Program-made: the position numbers and the translations under genes
The notes under the pieces: model-generated
Database searches by the model: none
The model's input: only the letters and a program-made list of their open reading frames with translations
What the model was told of the DNA's origin: nothing
Assembly: GCF_963669205.1 (NCBI RefSeq)
Contig: NZ_OY769915.1
Coordinates: 3,818,001 to 3,882,000 of the forward strand
Origin: an uncultured Roseibium sp.
Lineage (GTDB): Bacteria > Pseudomonadota > Alphaproteobacteria > Rhizobiales > Stappiaceae
DNA: 64,000 bases
Reading direction: 5' to 3'
Part shown: positions 1-6,867 of the stretch, piece after piece
How positions within the stretch are numbered: the first letter of the stretch is position 1
Layout: every line of letters starts with the position of its first letter

Positions 1-1
1 G

Positions 2-859
2 ATCCCGGTCGTCGACGACAACCAGGAGCCGCGGGGATTCGTTCACGAACGGGATCTGAAGAAATACCTCTATTCCGGCGCGACCACCGACGAAAAACCG
101 CATCTTGATCTGGAAGCACCGATAAGGCCCTTTGTCCGCGCCTGCCCGATCGCCGATATCAATTCCAACGCCGACATGCTTCTGGTGACATTTGCCTCGT
201 CGATCAATTCCGACGGCATCATTCTGACCGAGAACTTTCACTATGCAGGGTTCCTGTCGGCGACGTCGCTCCTGAAGATCATTCACGAAAAGCGCCTTCA
301 GGAAGCCCAGGACCAGAATCCGCTGACCCGTCTTCCCGGCAACAGCGCTGTCACGCGCTATATTGCCGAAGCCGCCCGCAAGGGGTCGCACGAGCGTCAT
401 CTGTGCTACCTCGACTTCGACAACTTCAAGCCCTTCAACGACACCTACGGCTACAAACAGGGTGACCGCGCCATCATCCTGTTCAGCGAATTGCTGCAGC
501 GGCACGTCTCCGGCACCGGTACGTTTCACGGCCATGTCGGCGGAGATGATTTCTTTGCCGGGTTTCAGCAGATGGACCAGACGGATGTCGCGTCCCGTCT
601 GCTCACCCTCAAGCGCGCTTTCCGGGACGACGTGGAGAGCTTTTACGAACCCGTGCACCGCGATCAGGGTTTCATGGAAGCACAGGACCGTTTCGGCACG
701 ACCCGGCAATTCCCGCTTTTGCAGTGTTCGATCTCAATTCTCAGCTTGTCCAGGGGTTTGACAATGCATCCCGATGCACTGAATGACGAGATCAGCAGTC
801 TCAAGCTCGCGGCCAAACGCTCAGACGACGGCATCGCCGTCAAGAGCCTCGCCGCCTAG
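2..859 (+). CDS. CBS-GGDEF signalling protein, 3' part
   Basis: The reading frame is open from the first base, so the N-terminus lies outside the window. The visible part begins in a CBS domain (IPVVDDNQEPRGFVHERDL), continues through a second CBS-like stretch and then a GGDEF domain beginning at NPLTRLPGN. The architecture resembles EAL-CBS-GGDEF cyclic-di-GMP proteins; an upstream EAL domain is inferred, not seen. The active-site loop is GGDDF rather than GGDEF, and no RxxD inhibitory site is visible just upstream of it, so diguanylate cyclase activity is uncertain and the domain may be regulatory. The stop codon TAG is followed almost at once by a MITE-like repeat. Confidence 0.85.
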   Translation: MPVVDDNQEPRGFVHERDLKKYLYSGATTDEKPHLDLEAPIRPFVRACPIADINSNADMLLVTFASSINSDGIILTENFHYAGFLSATSLLKIIHEKRLQEAQDQNPLTRLPGNSAVTRYIAEAARKGSHERHLCYLDFDNFKPFNDTYGYKQGDRAIILFSELLQRHVSGTGTFHGHVGGDDFFAGFQQMDQTDVASRLLTLKRAFRDDVESFYEPVHRDQGFMEAQDRFGTTRQFPLLQCSISILSLSRGLTMHPDALNDEISSLKLAAKRSDDGIAVKSLAA

Positions 860-860
860 G

Positions 861-1120
861 GTACGGACCCATAAATGAGGCTGAAATGGCATGCGAAATG
901 GCGAAATTCCGTTAGGAAGGGTGTGCGGAGCGGGCTTCGTGCCCGGTCAAGCACGCTGACGACACGGGGTAAAGCCATTTCCATGTCCTTCGGATTTGAC
1001 CGGATTGCGCCTCCCCGGCGTCGCGGAAGGCTCGAAAATGAACCACATTTCCTGCGCTTCCGCTCCTTGAGGAGAAGCAATCCGCCTCAAACCATTTCCG
1101 CCTCATTTATGAGTCCGTAC
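861..1120. repeat. MITE-like element, family A copy 1
   Basis: A roughly 260-bp segment with long terminal inverted repeats. The left end reads GTACGGACCCATAAATGAGG and the reverse complement of the right end reads GTACGGACTCATAAATGAGG, and the match continues inward for several more bases. A diverged second copy lies at 20762-21022; both share GAACCACATTTCCTGCGCTT near the right end. It starts one base after the stop of the CBS-GGDEF gene and its right end forms the last codons of murI. Both strands stay open for short frames, but nothing resembles a transposase, so it is read as non-autonomous. Confidence 0.8.
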
Positions 1121-1910
1121 CATAGAGCGTCAGCCCGAAACCCGCCAGCAGGCGCATCAGCGCCGGGTCTTTGGGCGCAGAGGTAAACACGGCCCGATCC
1201 AACGCATCAGATGGCGCACGCGCGGCATTTCCGTTCAGCACGCGCACAAGCTGACGCGCAATGGCTTCAGCCGGATCCAGCCAGTCGACCGGCCAGGGAG
1301 CAATCTTGCGGAAGCGGTTCGCCAGAAACGGATAGTGCGTGCACGCAAGCACCACGACATCCGTCCTTTTGCCGTCCCGTTCCAGAAAACAATCGGAGAT
1401 CTCTGCAAGGAGTTCTTCGTCCGCGACCTCCTGACCGCGCAGGTGCCGTTCGGACAATTCCGCCAGCTTGTCGGAACCGACCAGACGCACGTGGCACTGC
1501 CTGGCAAAGCTGTCGATCAGGCTGCGCGTATAGGTTCTGCGCACCGTTCCGGGGGTCGCCAGCACCGATATGAGGCCCGAGGCCGTCTGTTCCGCTGCCG
1601 GCTTGATCGCCGGGACGGTTCCGACAAAGGGTGTTGTGGGATGGGCCTTGCGCAGCACCTCGCCGGCAAGCGTGAATGCTGTGTTACATGCGATTACGAC
1701 CGCCTTCGGCCGGTGGTTCGCGATCAGGTCTTGAAACAGTGACAGCAAACGCGCCTTGAGGTCGTCCTCGGCCCAGCGGCCGATCGGAAAGGCGGCGTCA
1801 TCGGCCACATAGAGCAGGGTTTCGTACGGCAGCAGGTAACGCGCCTCACGCAGGACAGTCAGGCCACCGAGACCGGAATCGAAGATCAGGACCGGCCGAT
1901 CGCGATGCAT
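1107..1910 (-). CDS. murI: Glutamate racemase
   Basis: Interconverts L- and D-glutamate in the cytoplasm to supply D-Glu for peptidoglycan. The 267-residue protein has the N-terminal DSGLGG motif (11-16) and the two catalytic cysteines of the family, C75 in ACNTA and C190 in ACTHYPF. The ATG at 1910 is preferred because it precedes the conserved N-terminus (MHRDRPVLIFDSGLGG) and has GTGGAG upstream within the end of trmJ; an upstream in-frame start would overlap trmJ. It lies 10 bases after trmJ and is probably cotranscribed with it. Its last residues (GTDS) and stop codon fall inside repeat family A copy 1, so the natural C-terminus may have been replaced. Confidence 0.92.
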   Translation of the reverse strand: MHRDRPVLIFDSGLGGLTVLREARYLLPYETLLYVADDAAFPIGRWAEDDLKARLLSLFQDLIANHRPKAVVIACNTAFTLAGEVLRKAHPTTPFVGTVPAIKPAAEQTASGLISVLATPGTVRRTYTRSLIDSFARQCHVRLVGSDKLAELSERHLRGQEVADEELLAEISDCFLERDGKRTDVVVLACTHYPFLANRFRKIAPWPVDWLDPAEAIARQLVRVLNGNAARAPSDALDRAVFTSAPKDPALMRLLAGFGLTLYGTDS

Positions 1911-1920
1911 CAGTGCGCTT

Positions 1921-2733
1921 TCAGTCTCCACGTCCCTCACCGCCACGATCCTTGCGCGGCCGCGGCTCGCGCTTTTCAAGCGACGCGACAATGCCGCGCA
2001 GCGCCCGCACTTCCTGTTCGGTCAGCTCCGCTTTCTGGAAGATGTTGCGAAGCGTGCGCACCATGTGCGGTCTTCTCTCCGGCGGCCGGAAGAACGTCAC
2101 CTCGTCGAGCGCACCTTCCAGATGCTCGAAGAAGCGCAGGACATCTTCCTTTTTTGCCGGCGGATGCTCCTCTTCCGACAGGATGAAGGGGAGCGCGCCG
2201 GAGGTTGCCGTCTTGCGCCATTCGTAAGCGCATACAAGAACAGCCTGGGCTATGTTCAGTGATGCAAAATCCGGGTCGACCGGCAGGGTGACGATCTCGT
2301 CGGCCAGCGCCACCTCATCATTGTTGAGGCCCCAGCGCTCGCGGCCGAAAAGATATCCGGTCGCATGACCCTTTTCACCGAATTCCACCGACTTCTGCGC
2401 CGCCTCGCTCGGACCACGCACTGGTTTGGGCACCTCGCGCGAGCGTGCCGTCGTTGCGTAGACGAATTGCAGGTCCGCAATGGCCGCCTCGACACTGTCG
2501 AACACCTGGACATTGTCGATCACGTGGTCTGCCCGGCTGGCGGCGGCGCGCGCCTTTTCGCTCGGCCAGCCGTCACGCGGATTGACGATCCGCAAGTCGA
2601 CAAGGCCGAAATTCGCCATTGCTCTCGCAGCCGTGCCGATGTTTTCCCCGAGCTGGGGTTCGCACAGGATCACGGCGGGAGGCTTGGCCGTCACCACCCG
2701 GGCTTCGTCTCTGATTTTTGCATTCTTGCTCAT
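1921..2733 (-). CDS. trmJ: tRNA (cytidine/uridine-2'-O-)-methyltransferase, TrmJ-type
   Basis: SPOUT-superfamily RNA methyltransferase (TrmH family, TrmJ branch), expected to 2'-O-methylate position 32 of certain tRNAs using S-adenosylmethionine. The 270-residue protein shows the three family motifs: GENIGTAARAMANFGL (29-44), LFGRERWGL near the middle and LNIAQAVLVCAYEW later. The C-terminus is a charged extension. ATG 2733 is chosen because the protein (MSKNAKIRDEARV) aligns with the usual family start and has AAGGAAG upstream; the longer upstream frame has an unusual, low-complexity leader. It forms a two-gene unit with murI. Confidence 0.88.
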   Translation of the reverse strand: MSKNAKIRDEARVVTAKPPAVILCEPQLGENIGTAARAMANFGLVDLRIVNPRDGWPSEKARAAASRADHVIDNVQVFDSVEAAIADLQFVYATTARSREVPKPVRGPSEAAQKSVEFGEKGHATGYLFGRERWGLNNDEVALADEIVTLPVDPDFASLNIAQAVLVCAYEWRKTATSGALPFILSEEEHPPAKKEDVLRFFEHLEGALDEVTFFRPPERRPHMVRTLRNIFQKAELTEQEVRALRGIVASLEKREPRPRKDRGGEGRGD

Positions 2734-2785
2734 GACGCGGGGTTTAGCGCTTCCTTGGAAAAATGAAAAGCACCAGCAAAGGAGA

Positions 2786-3667
2786 TCATCTGCGAAAGGC
2801 CCGCCTGGCGACCTCGTGGAAGGCCTTGGTCTTGCGGCCGGAGCGGCTTTCGGCTGCAAATACAAACCACACCGGCGCTTCCGGCGCATGCAGGCGACCC
2901 GGCAGGACTTCGACCAGCGTGCCTTTTTCCAGTTCTTCCTTGACGGCCATGCGCGATTTCACGGCGATGCCGAGCCCCGCCACCGCGCCGGCGGTCAACA
3001 TGTCGGAATTGGACACCGCGATGCTTCTGCTGACCGTGAACGGACGTCTGCGGCCCTTCGCGTCGTTGACGTCGAAGCGGGTCTGCCAGGGAAGGCAGAC
3101 CCACGGACAGTCCCTGAGATCGTCCACCGATCGCGGTTCACCCGTAGCTTCCAGGAGCGACGGCGACGCACAGATGATCCGGTCATTGTCGCAGAGCTTC
3201 CGGGCGACGAGCGCGCTATCCGCCAGTTGGCCGACACGGATCGCGCAATCCTGCGCCTCCTCGACCAGTGGCACGAAGCGGTCGACGGCCAGGAATTCGA
3301 TGGTGAGGTCGGGATTGGCCTGCCGGAATTCTCCCAGAACCGGCATGATGAACCGGGAAAGGATCCACGGGGACATCGTGACCCGCAGATGACCGCGCAG
3401 GCGCGCCGTACCACTGCCGACTTCCATCTCTGCCTGCTGCAGGTCATCGAGAATGACATCGACCCGTTCGAGAAAAATCTGCCCTTCATCCGTCAACCTG
3501 AAGGTCCGGCTGTTGCGGTGAAACAGGGTGATGCCGAGCGCCTGCTCCAGTTTTGCGATCCGGTGGCTGGTGGTCGCCGTTGAAATCCCGAGCTGGCCGG
3601 CTGCCGAGGTAATGCCGCCGGTTCTCGCGACAGTGACGAAAGTTTGCAGGTCCGCGATGCTGTACAT
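2786..3667 (-). CDS. LysR-family transcriptional regulator
   Basis: A 293-residue LysR-type regulator. The N-terminal winged helix-turn-helix is clear (MYSIADLQTFVTVARTGG, then SAAGQLGISTATTSHRIAKLE), followed by the effector-binding domain, which ends in a basic tail. The start at 3667 gives the canonical LysR N-terminus; an upstream frame would add 24 atypical residues. It is transcribed divergently from the Yellow-type beta-propeller gene, and an inverted repeat GTTCT-N11-AGAAC in the shared intergenic region fits LysR binding, so it probably controls that gene and itself. The inducer cannot be read from sequence. Confidence 0.9.
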   Translation of the reverse strand: MYSIADLQTFVTVARTGGITSAAGQLGISTATTSHRIAKLEQALGITLFHRNSRTFRLTDEGQIFLERVDVILDDLQQAEMEVGSGTARLRGHLRVTMSPWILSRFIMPVLGEFRQANPDLTIEFLAVDRFVPLVEEAQDCAIRVGQLADSALVARKLCDNDRIICASPSLLEATGEPRSVDDLRDCPWVCLPWQTRFDVNDAKGRRRPFTVSRSIAVSNSDMLTAGAVAGLGIAVKSRMAVKEELEKGTLVEVLPGRLHAPEAPVWFVFAAESRSGRKTKAFHEVARRAFRR

Positions 3668-3703
3668 TCGATTTTTTCTAACGCTGCTTTCGAGATTCAG
3701 TGA

Positions 3704-3724
3704 GTTCTGTTCGAAATCTAGAAC
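3704..3724. promoter_or_regulatory. Probable LysR operator
   Basis: Inverted repeat GTTCT-N11-AGAAC, a textbook T-N11-A LysR box. It lies between the divergent LysR gene (start 3667) and the beta-propeller gene (start 3760), 36 bases upstream of the latter. Confidence 0.6.
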
Positions 3725-3759
3725 AATTAAACCCTCCACATCAACATATGGAGGAGCCC

Positions 3760-4839
3760 ATGAAACGCTTTTTGGCAGCCGCCGGTCTCAGCGCAGCCCT
3801 GATCATCCCCGCCGCCGCGGACGGCATCGAAACCTATCTCGACTTCGACAAATCCATGCCACCGGGCAACCTGGCGATCGGACCGGACGGCCGCATGTTC
3901 ATGTCCGTTCACGAGTTCTACGGCCCGGAACTGCGTGTCGTCGAGGTGATGAAGGACGGCTCGACCAAGCCCTATCCGAGCGAAGCCTGGGCGCGCGCGC
4001 CGCAGGAAGACGGCGACGGACTCAAGGGCGTACTCGGATTGCGCGCTGACCGGGACGGCATCCTTTGGATGCTGGACGGTCAGGGCGAGAACCAGACAGG
4101 CCGCGTCATCGGCTGGAATACGAAAACCGAACAGCTGCACGCGATCCATTACATCGGTGCACCCGTCACCCGGCCGACATCGTTCCTGAACGATCTCGCC
4201 GTCGACCGCGATCACGAAGCCATCTACATCTCCGATACAGGAGACGGGGTGAACTCGGCGCTGATCGTCGTCGACCTCGAAACCGGCCGGTCGCGCCGCG
4301 TTCTGGAGGGCTCGAAATTCACGACCCCGGAAGACACGCCCATGGTGATCGACGGGCGCGAGATCCTGCTCGGCGGCAATCCTGCCAAGATCGGCGTGAA
4401 CCCGATCACGGTCGACCCGACCAACACATGGGTCTATTTCGCCCCGATGACGGCCAGCGCCATGTACCGCGTCCGCACGGCGGATCTCCTGAATGAAGAC
4501 CTCGCCGACGAGGACCTTGCCGAGCGGGTCGAGCGTTACGGCGACAAGCCGATCTCCGACGGCTCGACGGTCGACACGGGCGGCAACGTCTACATCACCG
4601 CCATGACGGACAATGCGATCGGTGTCACGAAGCCCGACGGCAGCTACGAGGTCCTGTTCCAGTCCGATGAGGACCTGCCCTGGCCGGACGGTTTCTCGAT
4701 CGGCGCGGACGGCTACGTCTATGCGACCATCAACGAACTGCACCGCTCGCCGGTTCTGAATGGCGGCGAGGATGTCTCGCTCGGCACCTACAAGATCGTC
4801 CGCTTCCCGGCCCTCGCCGACGCTGTCAGCGGCCGCTAG
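3760..4839 (+). CDS. Exported Yellow/major royal jelly-type beta-propeller protein
   Basis: A 359-residue protein with an N-terminal signal peptide (MKRFLAAAGLSAALIIPAAA). The repeated blade-like segments, including FLNDLAVDRDHEAIYISDTG and YFAPMTASAMYRV, are typical of the Yellow/major royal jelly protein family and related SMP-30-like propellers. It is probably periplasmic. Bacterial members have no settled function; lactonase- or dopachrome-tautomerase-like roles are only suggestions. ATG 3760 has a strong GGAGG ribosome-binding site. It is divergent from a LysR gene with a clear operator between them. The stop codon TAG lies inside the left CTAG of a palindromic repeat. Confidence 0.8.
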   Translation: MKRFLAAAGLSAALIIPAAADGIETYLDFDKSMPPGNLAIGPDGRMFMSVHEFYGPELRVVEVMKDGSTKPYPSEAWARAPQEDGDGLKGVLGLRADRDGILWMLDGQGENQTGRVIGWNTKTEQLHAIHYIGAPVTRPTSFLNDLAVDRDHEAIYISDTGDGVNSALIVVDLETGRSRRVLEGSKFTTPEDTPMVIDGREILLGGNPAKIGVNPITVDPTNTWVYFAPMTASAMYRVRTADLLNEDLADEDLAERVERYGDKPISDGSTVDTGGNVYITAMTDNAIGVTKPDGSYEVLFQSDEDLPWPDGFSIGADGYVYATINELHRSPVLNGGEDVSLGTYKIVRFPALADAVSGR

Positions 4840-4911
4840 TCACCTGAATCTGAAGTTCGACTCATTTTGCAGCTGGCTTCGAACAAACTTCAGATTCAAT
4901 AAGGTGACTAG
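4836..4911. repeat. CTAG-bounded hairpin element, copy 1
   Basis: A 76-bp palindromic element beginning and ending with CTAG. The outer arm CTAGTCACCT pairs perfectly with the right end, the inner arm GAATCTGAAGTT pairs again, and a 4-base bulge sits on the right arm between them. It overlaps the TAG stop of the preceding gene. The same architecture with different arm bases recurs 13 bases downstream. Confidence 0.85.
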
Positions 4912-4924
4912 CAAGTCTATGTTT

Positions 4925-5002
4925 CTAGTGCGGTTTACGAATTTGAAGTTCGCTTCGGAGACTGCTGCAGCAACGATGCGAACTTCAAATTCACCGCACT
5001 AG
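4925..5002. repeat. CTAG-bounded hairpin element, copy 2
   Basis: A 78-bp palindrome with CTAG ends. The outer arm CTAGTGCGGT and inner arm GAATTTGAAGTTCGC both pair with the right half, with a 4-base bulge (TTAC) on the left arm. Compared with copy 1 the outer-arm bases differ (GCGG for CACC) but pairing is kept on both sides, and the bulge is on the opposite arm, as if the element were inverted. Confidence 0.85.
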
Positions 5003-5027
5003 GCACCTCGCCTGCAATTCCGGATCA

Positions 5028-5066
5028 CCCGGCAGGACACGCAGTTGTCTTGCCGGGTTTTCTGTT
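5028..5066 (+). terminator. Rho-independent terminator
   Basis: Stem CCCGGCAGGACA / TGTCTTGCCGGG (one mismatch) with a short loop, followed by TTTTCTGTTT. It probably ends transcription of the beta-propeller gene after the two hairpin elements. Confidence 0.7.
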
Positions 5067-5175
5067 TCGCAAAACGGAATGCAATCTCCACCATGGACAT
5101 GGTCGTGCCAATACTCGGCAAAAAACTGCGTCGTTTTTGGAGCCCATCCTTGGAGGTCAATAGGAGCAAAGCTCC

Positions 5176-5368
5176 GTCATTCCGGACAAGTAAAGCCCAG
5201 CCGAATGCAGATCCGGGCCCTGTGCCCGGCTTGATCGGGTATCCAGACATCTGCGTGAGCGAAGCGAACTCGTAAATCTGTTTTTTGGAAGATGCCGCGC
5301 CACGGGCGCGAGATGATTTCGGGATTCCGGATCGGCGTGCGGCTGTTGCTGCACTTGTCCGGAATGAC
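5176..5368. repeat. MITE-like element, family B copy 1
   Basis: A 193-bp segment bounded by perfect 16-bp inverted repeats GTCATTCCGGACAAGT / ACTTGTCCGGAATGAC. A second copy at 6488-6657 shares the ends and internal blocks such as TCCAGACATCTGCGTGAGCG. No protein of its own. Confidence 0.75.
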
Positions 5369-5579
5369 GTCGAGGCGATTGCATTGCCTGGCCCCTCTCC
5401 CATTTTGTCATCCCTGCACCCGCTTTCGCGGGCGTAAACTCCGGCAGGGATCCAGTAAACGCGAACCCTTGCCTGAAGCTGAAGCGCTGCGGTGTGCTGG
5501 GCCCCGGATCTCCACTGCGCTTCGTCCGGGGTGACAAAAGGAGAGCCTTTCATTCCGGACAAGGTCGTATTTCTGTGGC

Positions 5580-5619
5580 CATCCTTCGAGACAGGCCTGC
5601 GGCCTTCCTCAGGATGAGG
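5580..5619. repeat. REP-like palindrome a
   Basis: Unit beginning CATCCTTCGAGAC and ending CTCAGGATGAGG with a GC-rich palindromic centre. It pairs with an inverted copy at 5663-5704. Confidence 0.75.
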
Positions 5620-5662
5620 TCTTTGGGCTTTGCGGTGTTTGACCAGGACAAGTTTCAGGCAA

Positions 5663-5704
5663 CCTCATCCTGAGGAGGACCGGATGGTCCGTCTCGAAGG
5701 ATGG
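5663..5704. repeat. REP-like palindrome b (inverted)
   Basis: Unit beginning CCTCATCCTGAGGA and ending CTCGAAGGATGG, the inverse of unit a, 43 bases away. Such inverted pairs are typical of bacterial interspersed mosaic elements. Confidence 0.75.
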
Positions 5705-5902
5705 CCACGTGTTCCTGACGACTTGCGCGGCCCAACCCGATTAGCCGCATTATACCGGGCCTTGGATTTCCGCAGCGCTCCACCGCGGATGACGACGGGA
5801 CTTCACAATGTGGGGCTTTGCTCCGTAGACTGACGATCTCAGTCTCTACCGGGCGCAGTAACCAGTGCTGCTCCCCGGCTGACACCATTCCGGAGGCCTC
5901 GC

Positions 5903-6418
5903 ATGTTCAAACCGCAGATTCTGGCCCTTTTTTGTCTGAGCACCGCGTGGGCCTTGAGCGCTGAGGCGCAGGACGTCAGATATTCAGACCAACCGCTTGA
6001 AGCTTGTCTTCAGGGGGCAACAACGGCGATTGAGGAACAGGGCTGCATCGGCCTTGCCTCGCAGGCCTGCCAGGACGCCAATGACCTTGGCGGCACGACG
6101 GTCGGCATGGTCGCCTGCGGTGGCAAGGAAGCCGAGTTCTGGGACCGGAAGCTCAACGAAATTTACGGGTCACTGGTCAAGAAGGCCGAGGCCAACGATA
6201 GGGAAATGAAGGAAATCGGTGCGACCGTCCCGCTGATCCTGCCGGCGCTGCGCGACATGCAAAGGGCATGGATCACCTATCGCGACAGGACCTGCGACTA
6301 CGAGTATTCGCAATGGGGTGGCGGCACCGGAGGCGGTCCGGCAAGCGTTGCCTGCCAGTCCAGAATGACCGCGCTGCAATACATCTACCTGAAACACTCC
6401 TGGCCCTTCGACAACTGA
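5903..6418 (+). CDS. Exported LprI-like (DUF1311) protein
   Basis: A 171-residue protein with a signal peptide cleaved around SAEAQD. It carries the LprI N-terminal (DUF1311, PF07007) pattern: several cysteines, a WDRKLNEIYGSLVKK segment, and RDMQRAWITYRDRTCDYEY near the C-terminus. In mycobacteria a member acts as a lysozyme inhibitor; in Gram-negative bacteria most members are uncharacterised periplasmic proteins. The ATG has GGAGG upstream. It stands alone between two repeat-rich stretches, so genomic context says nothing about its role. Confidence 0.85.
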   Translation: MFKPQILALFCLSTAWALSAEAQDVRYSDQPLEACLQGATTAIEEQGCIGLASQACQDANDLGGTTVGMVACGGKEAEFWDRKLNEIYGSLVKKAEANDREMKEIGATVPLILPALRDMQRAWITYRDRTCDYEYSQWGGGTGGGPASVACQSRMTALQYIYLKHSWPFDN

Positions 6419-6487
6419 CGCGGGAGATGCGCACCGGGTCCCGGATCCCCGCCACGCTCTGCCCAGGGTCATAAAGAGAGAAACACC

Positions 6488-6657
6488 GTCATTCCAGACA
6501 AGTGAGGCGATGCCGAACGCTGATCAGGAATCCAGACATCTGCGTGAGCGAAGCGAACACTCTTCTTAGTACCACTATTATAAGCCGCGCCTCCTGCGCG
6601 AAATACATCTGAATTCCGGATCGGCGCACAGCTGTCGCTGCACTGGTCCGGAATGAC
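6488..6657. repeat. MITE-like element, family B copy 2
   Basis: A 170-bp segment with ends GTCATTCCAGACAAGT / TGGTCCGGAATGAC, matching family B copy 1 at both ends and through the internal TCCAGACATCTGCGTGAGCG block. It is shorter than copy 1 and its inner part differs. Confidence 0.7.
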
Positions 6658-6766
6658 GTCGATGCAATTGCAGATCCTGCCCCTCCCCGATTGCCTTTTC
6701 CCGCCTGTTTGCTAGAACGTGGCCGATCAACAGCCTTTATCTTTCGAAGGGCTGGCTTTTGATTGC

Positions 6767-6780
6767 GTACAATTGTATAC
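6767..6780. promoter_or_regulatory. Palindromic candidate operator upstream of monomeric IDH
   Basis: GTACAATTGTATAC contains the perfect palindrome TACAATTGTA and lies about 90 bases before the monomeric isocitrate dehydrogenase start. The 10-mer AATTGTATAC within it recurs upstream of icd (14794-14803). It resembles TTGTATACAA-type sites of FCD-class GntR regulators, but the regulator is not identified. Confidence 0.4.
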
Positions 6781-6867
6781 GCTATGCGAAATTCCGTCCC
6801 CGGGGGCCAGATCCCGCCCCTGGCGAGTACACTTCGAACACATCGAACACTGGGAAATGTGAGCACC

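Larger units (their letters stand above)
5067..5902. repeat. Gene-free repeat island
   Basis: About 830 bases with no credible gene. It is a patchwork of dispersed repeats: family B element (5176-5368), a hairpin ATCCCTGC...GCAGGGAT with inner CCCGCTTTCGCGGG (5410-5451), a CCCCGGA/TCCGGGG repeat (5502-5531), a fragment of the family B end near 5552, and two REP-like units (5580-5619 and 5663-5704). Short open frames here come from the repeats. Confidence 0.75.

Noticed and set aside
875..1186. Small proteins encoded in repeat family A, in both copies
   Set aside because: Frames are open on both strands and span inverted repeats; no ribosome site or family match. Treated as part of the repeat.
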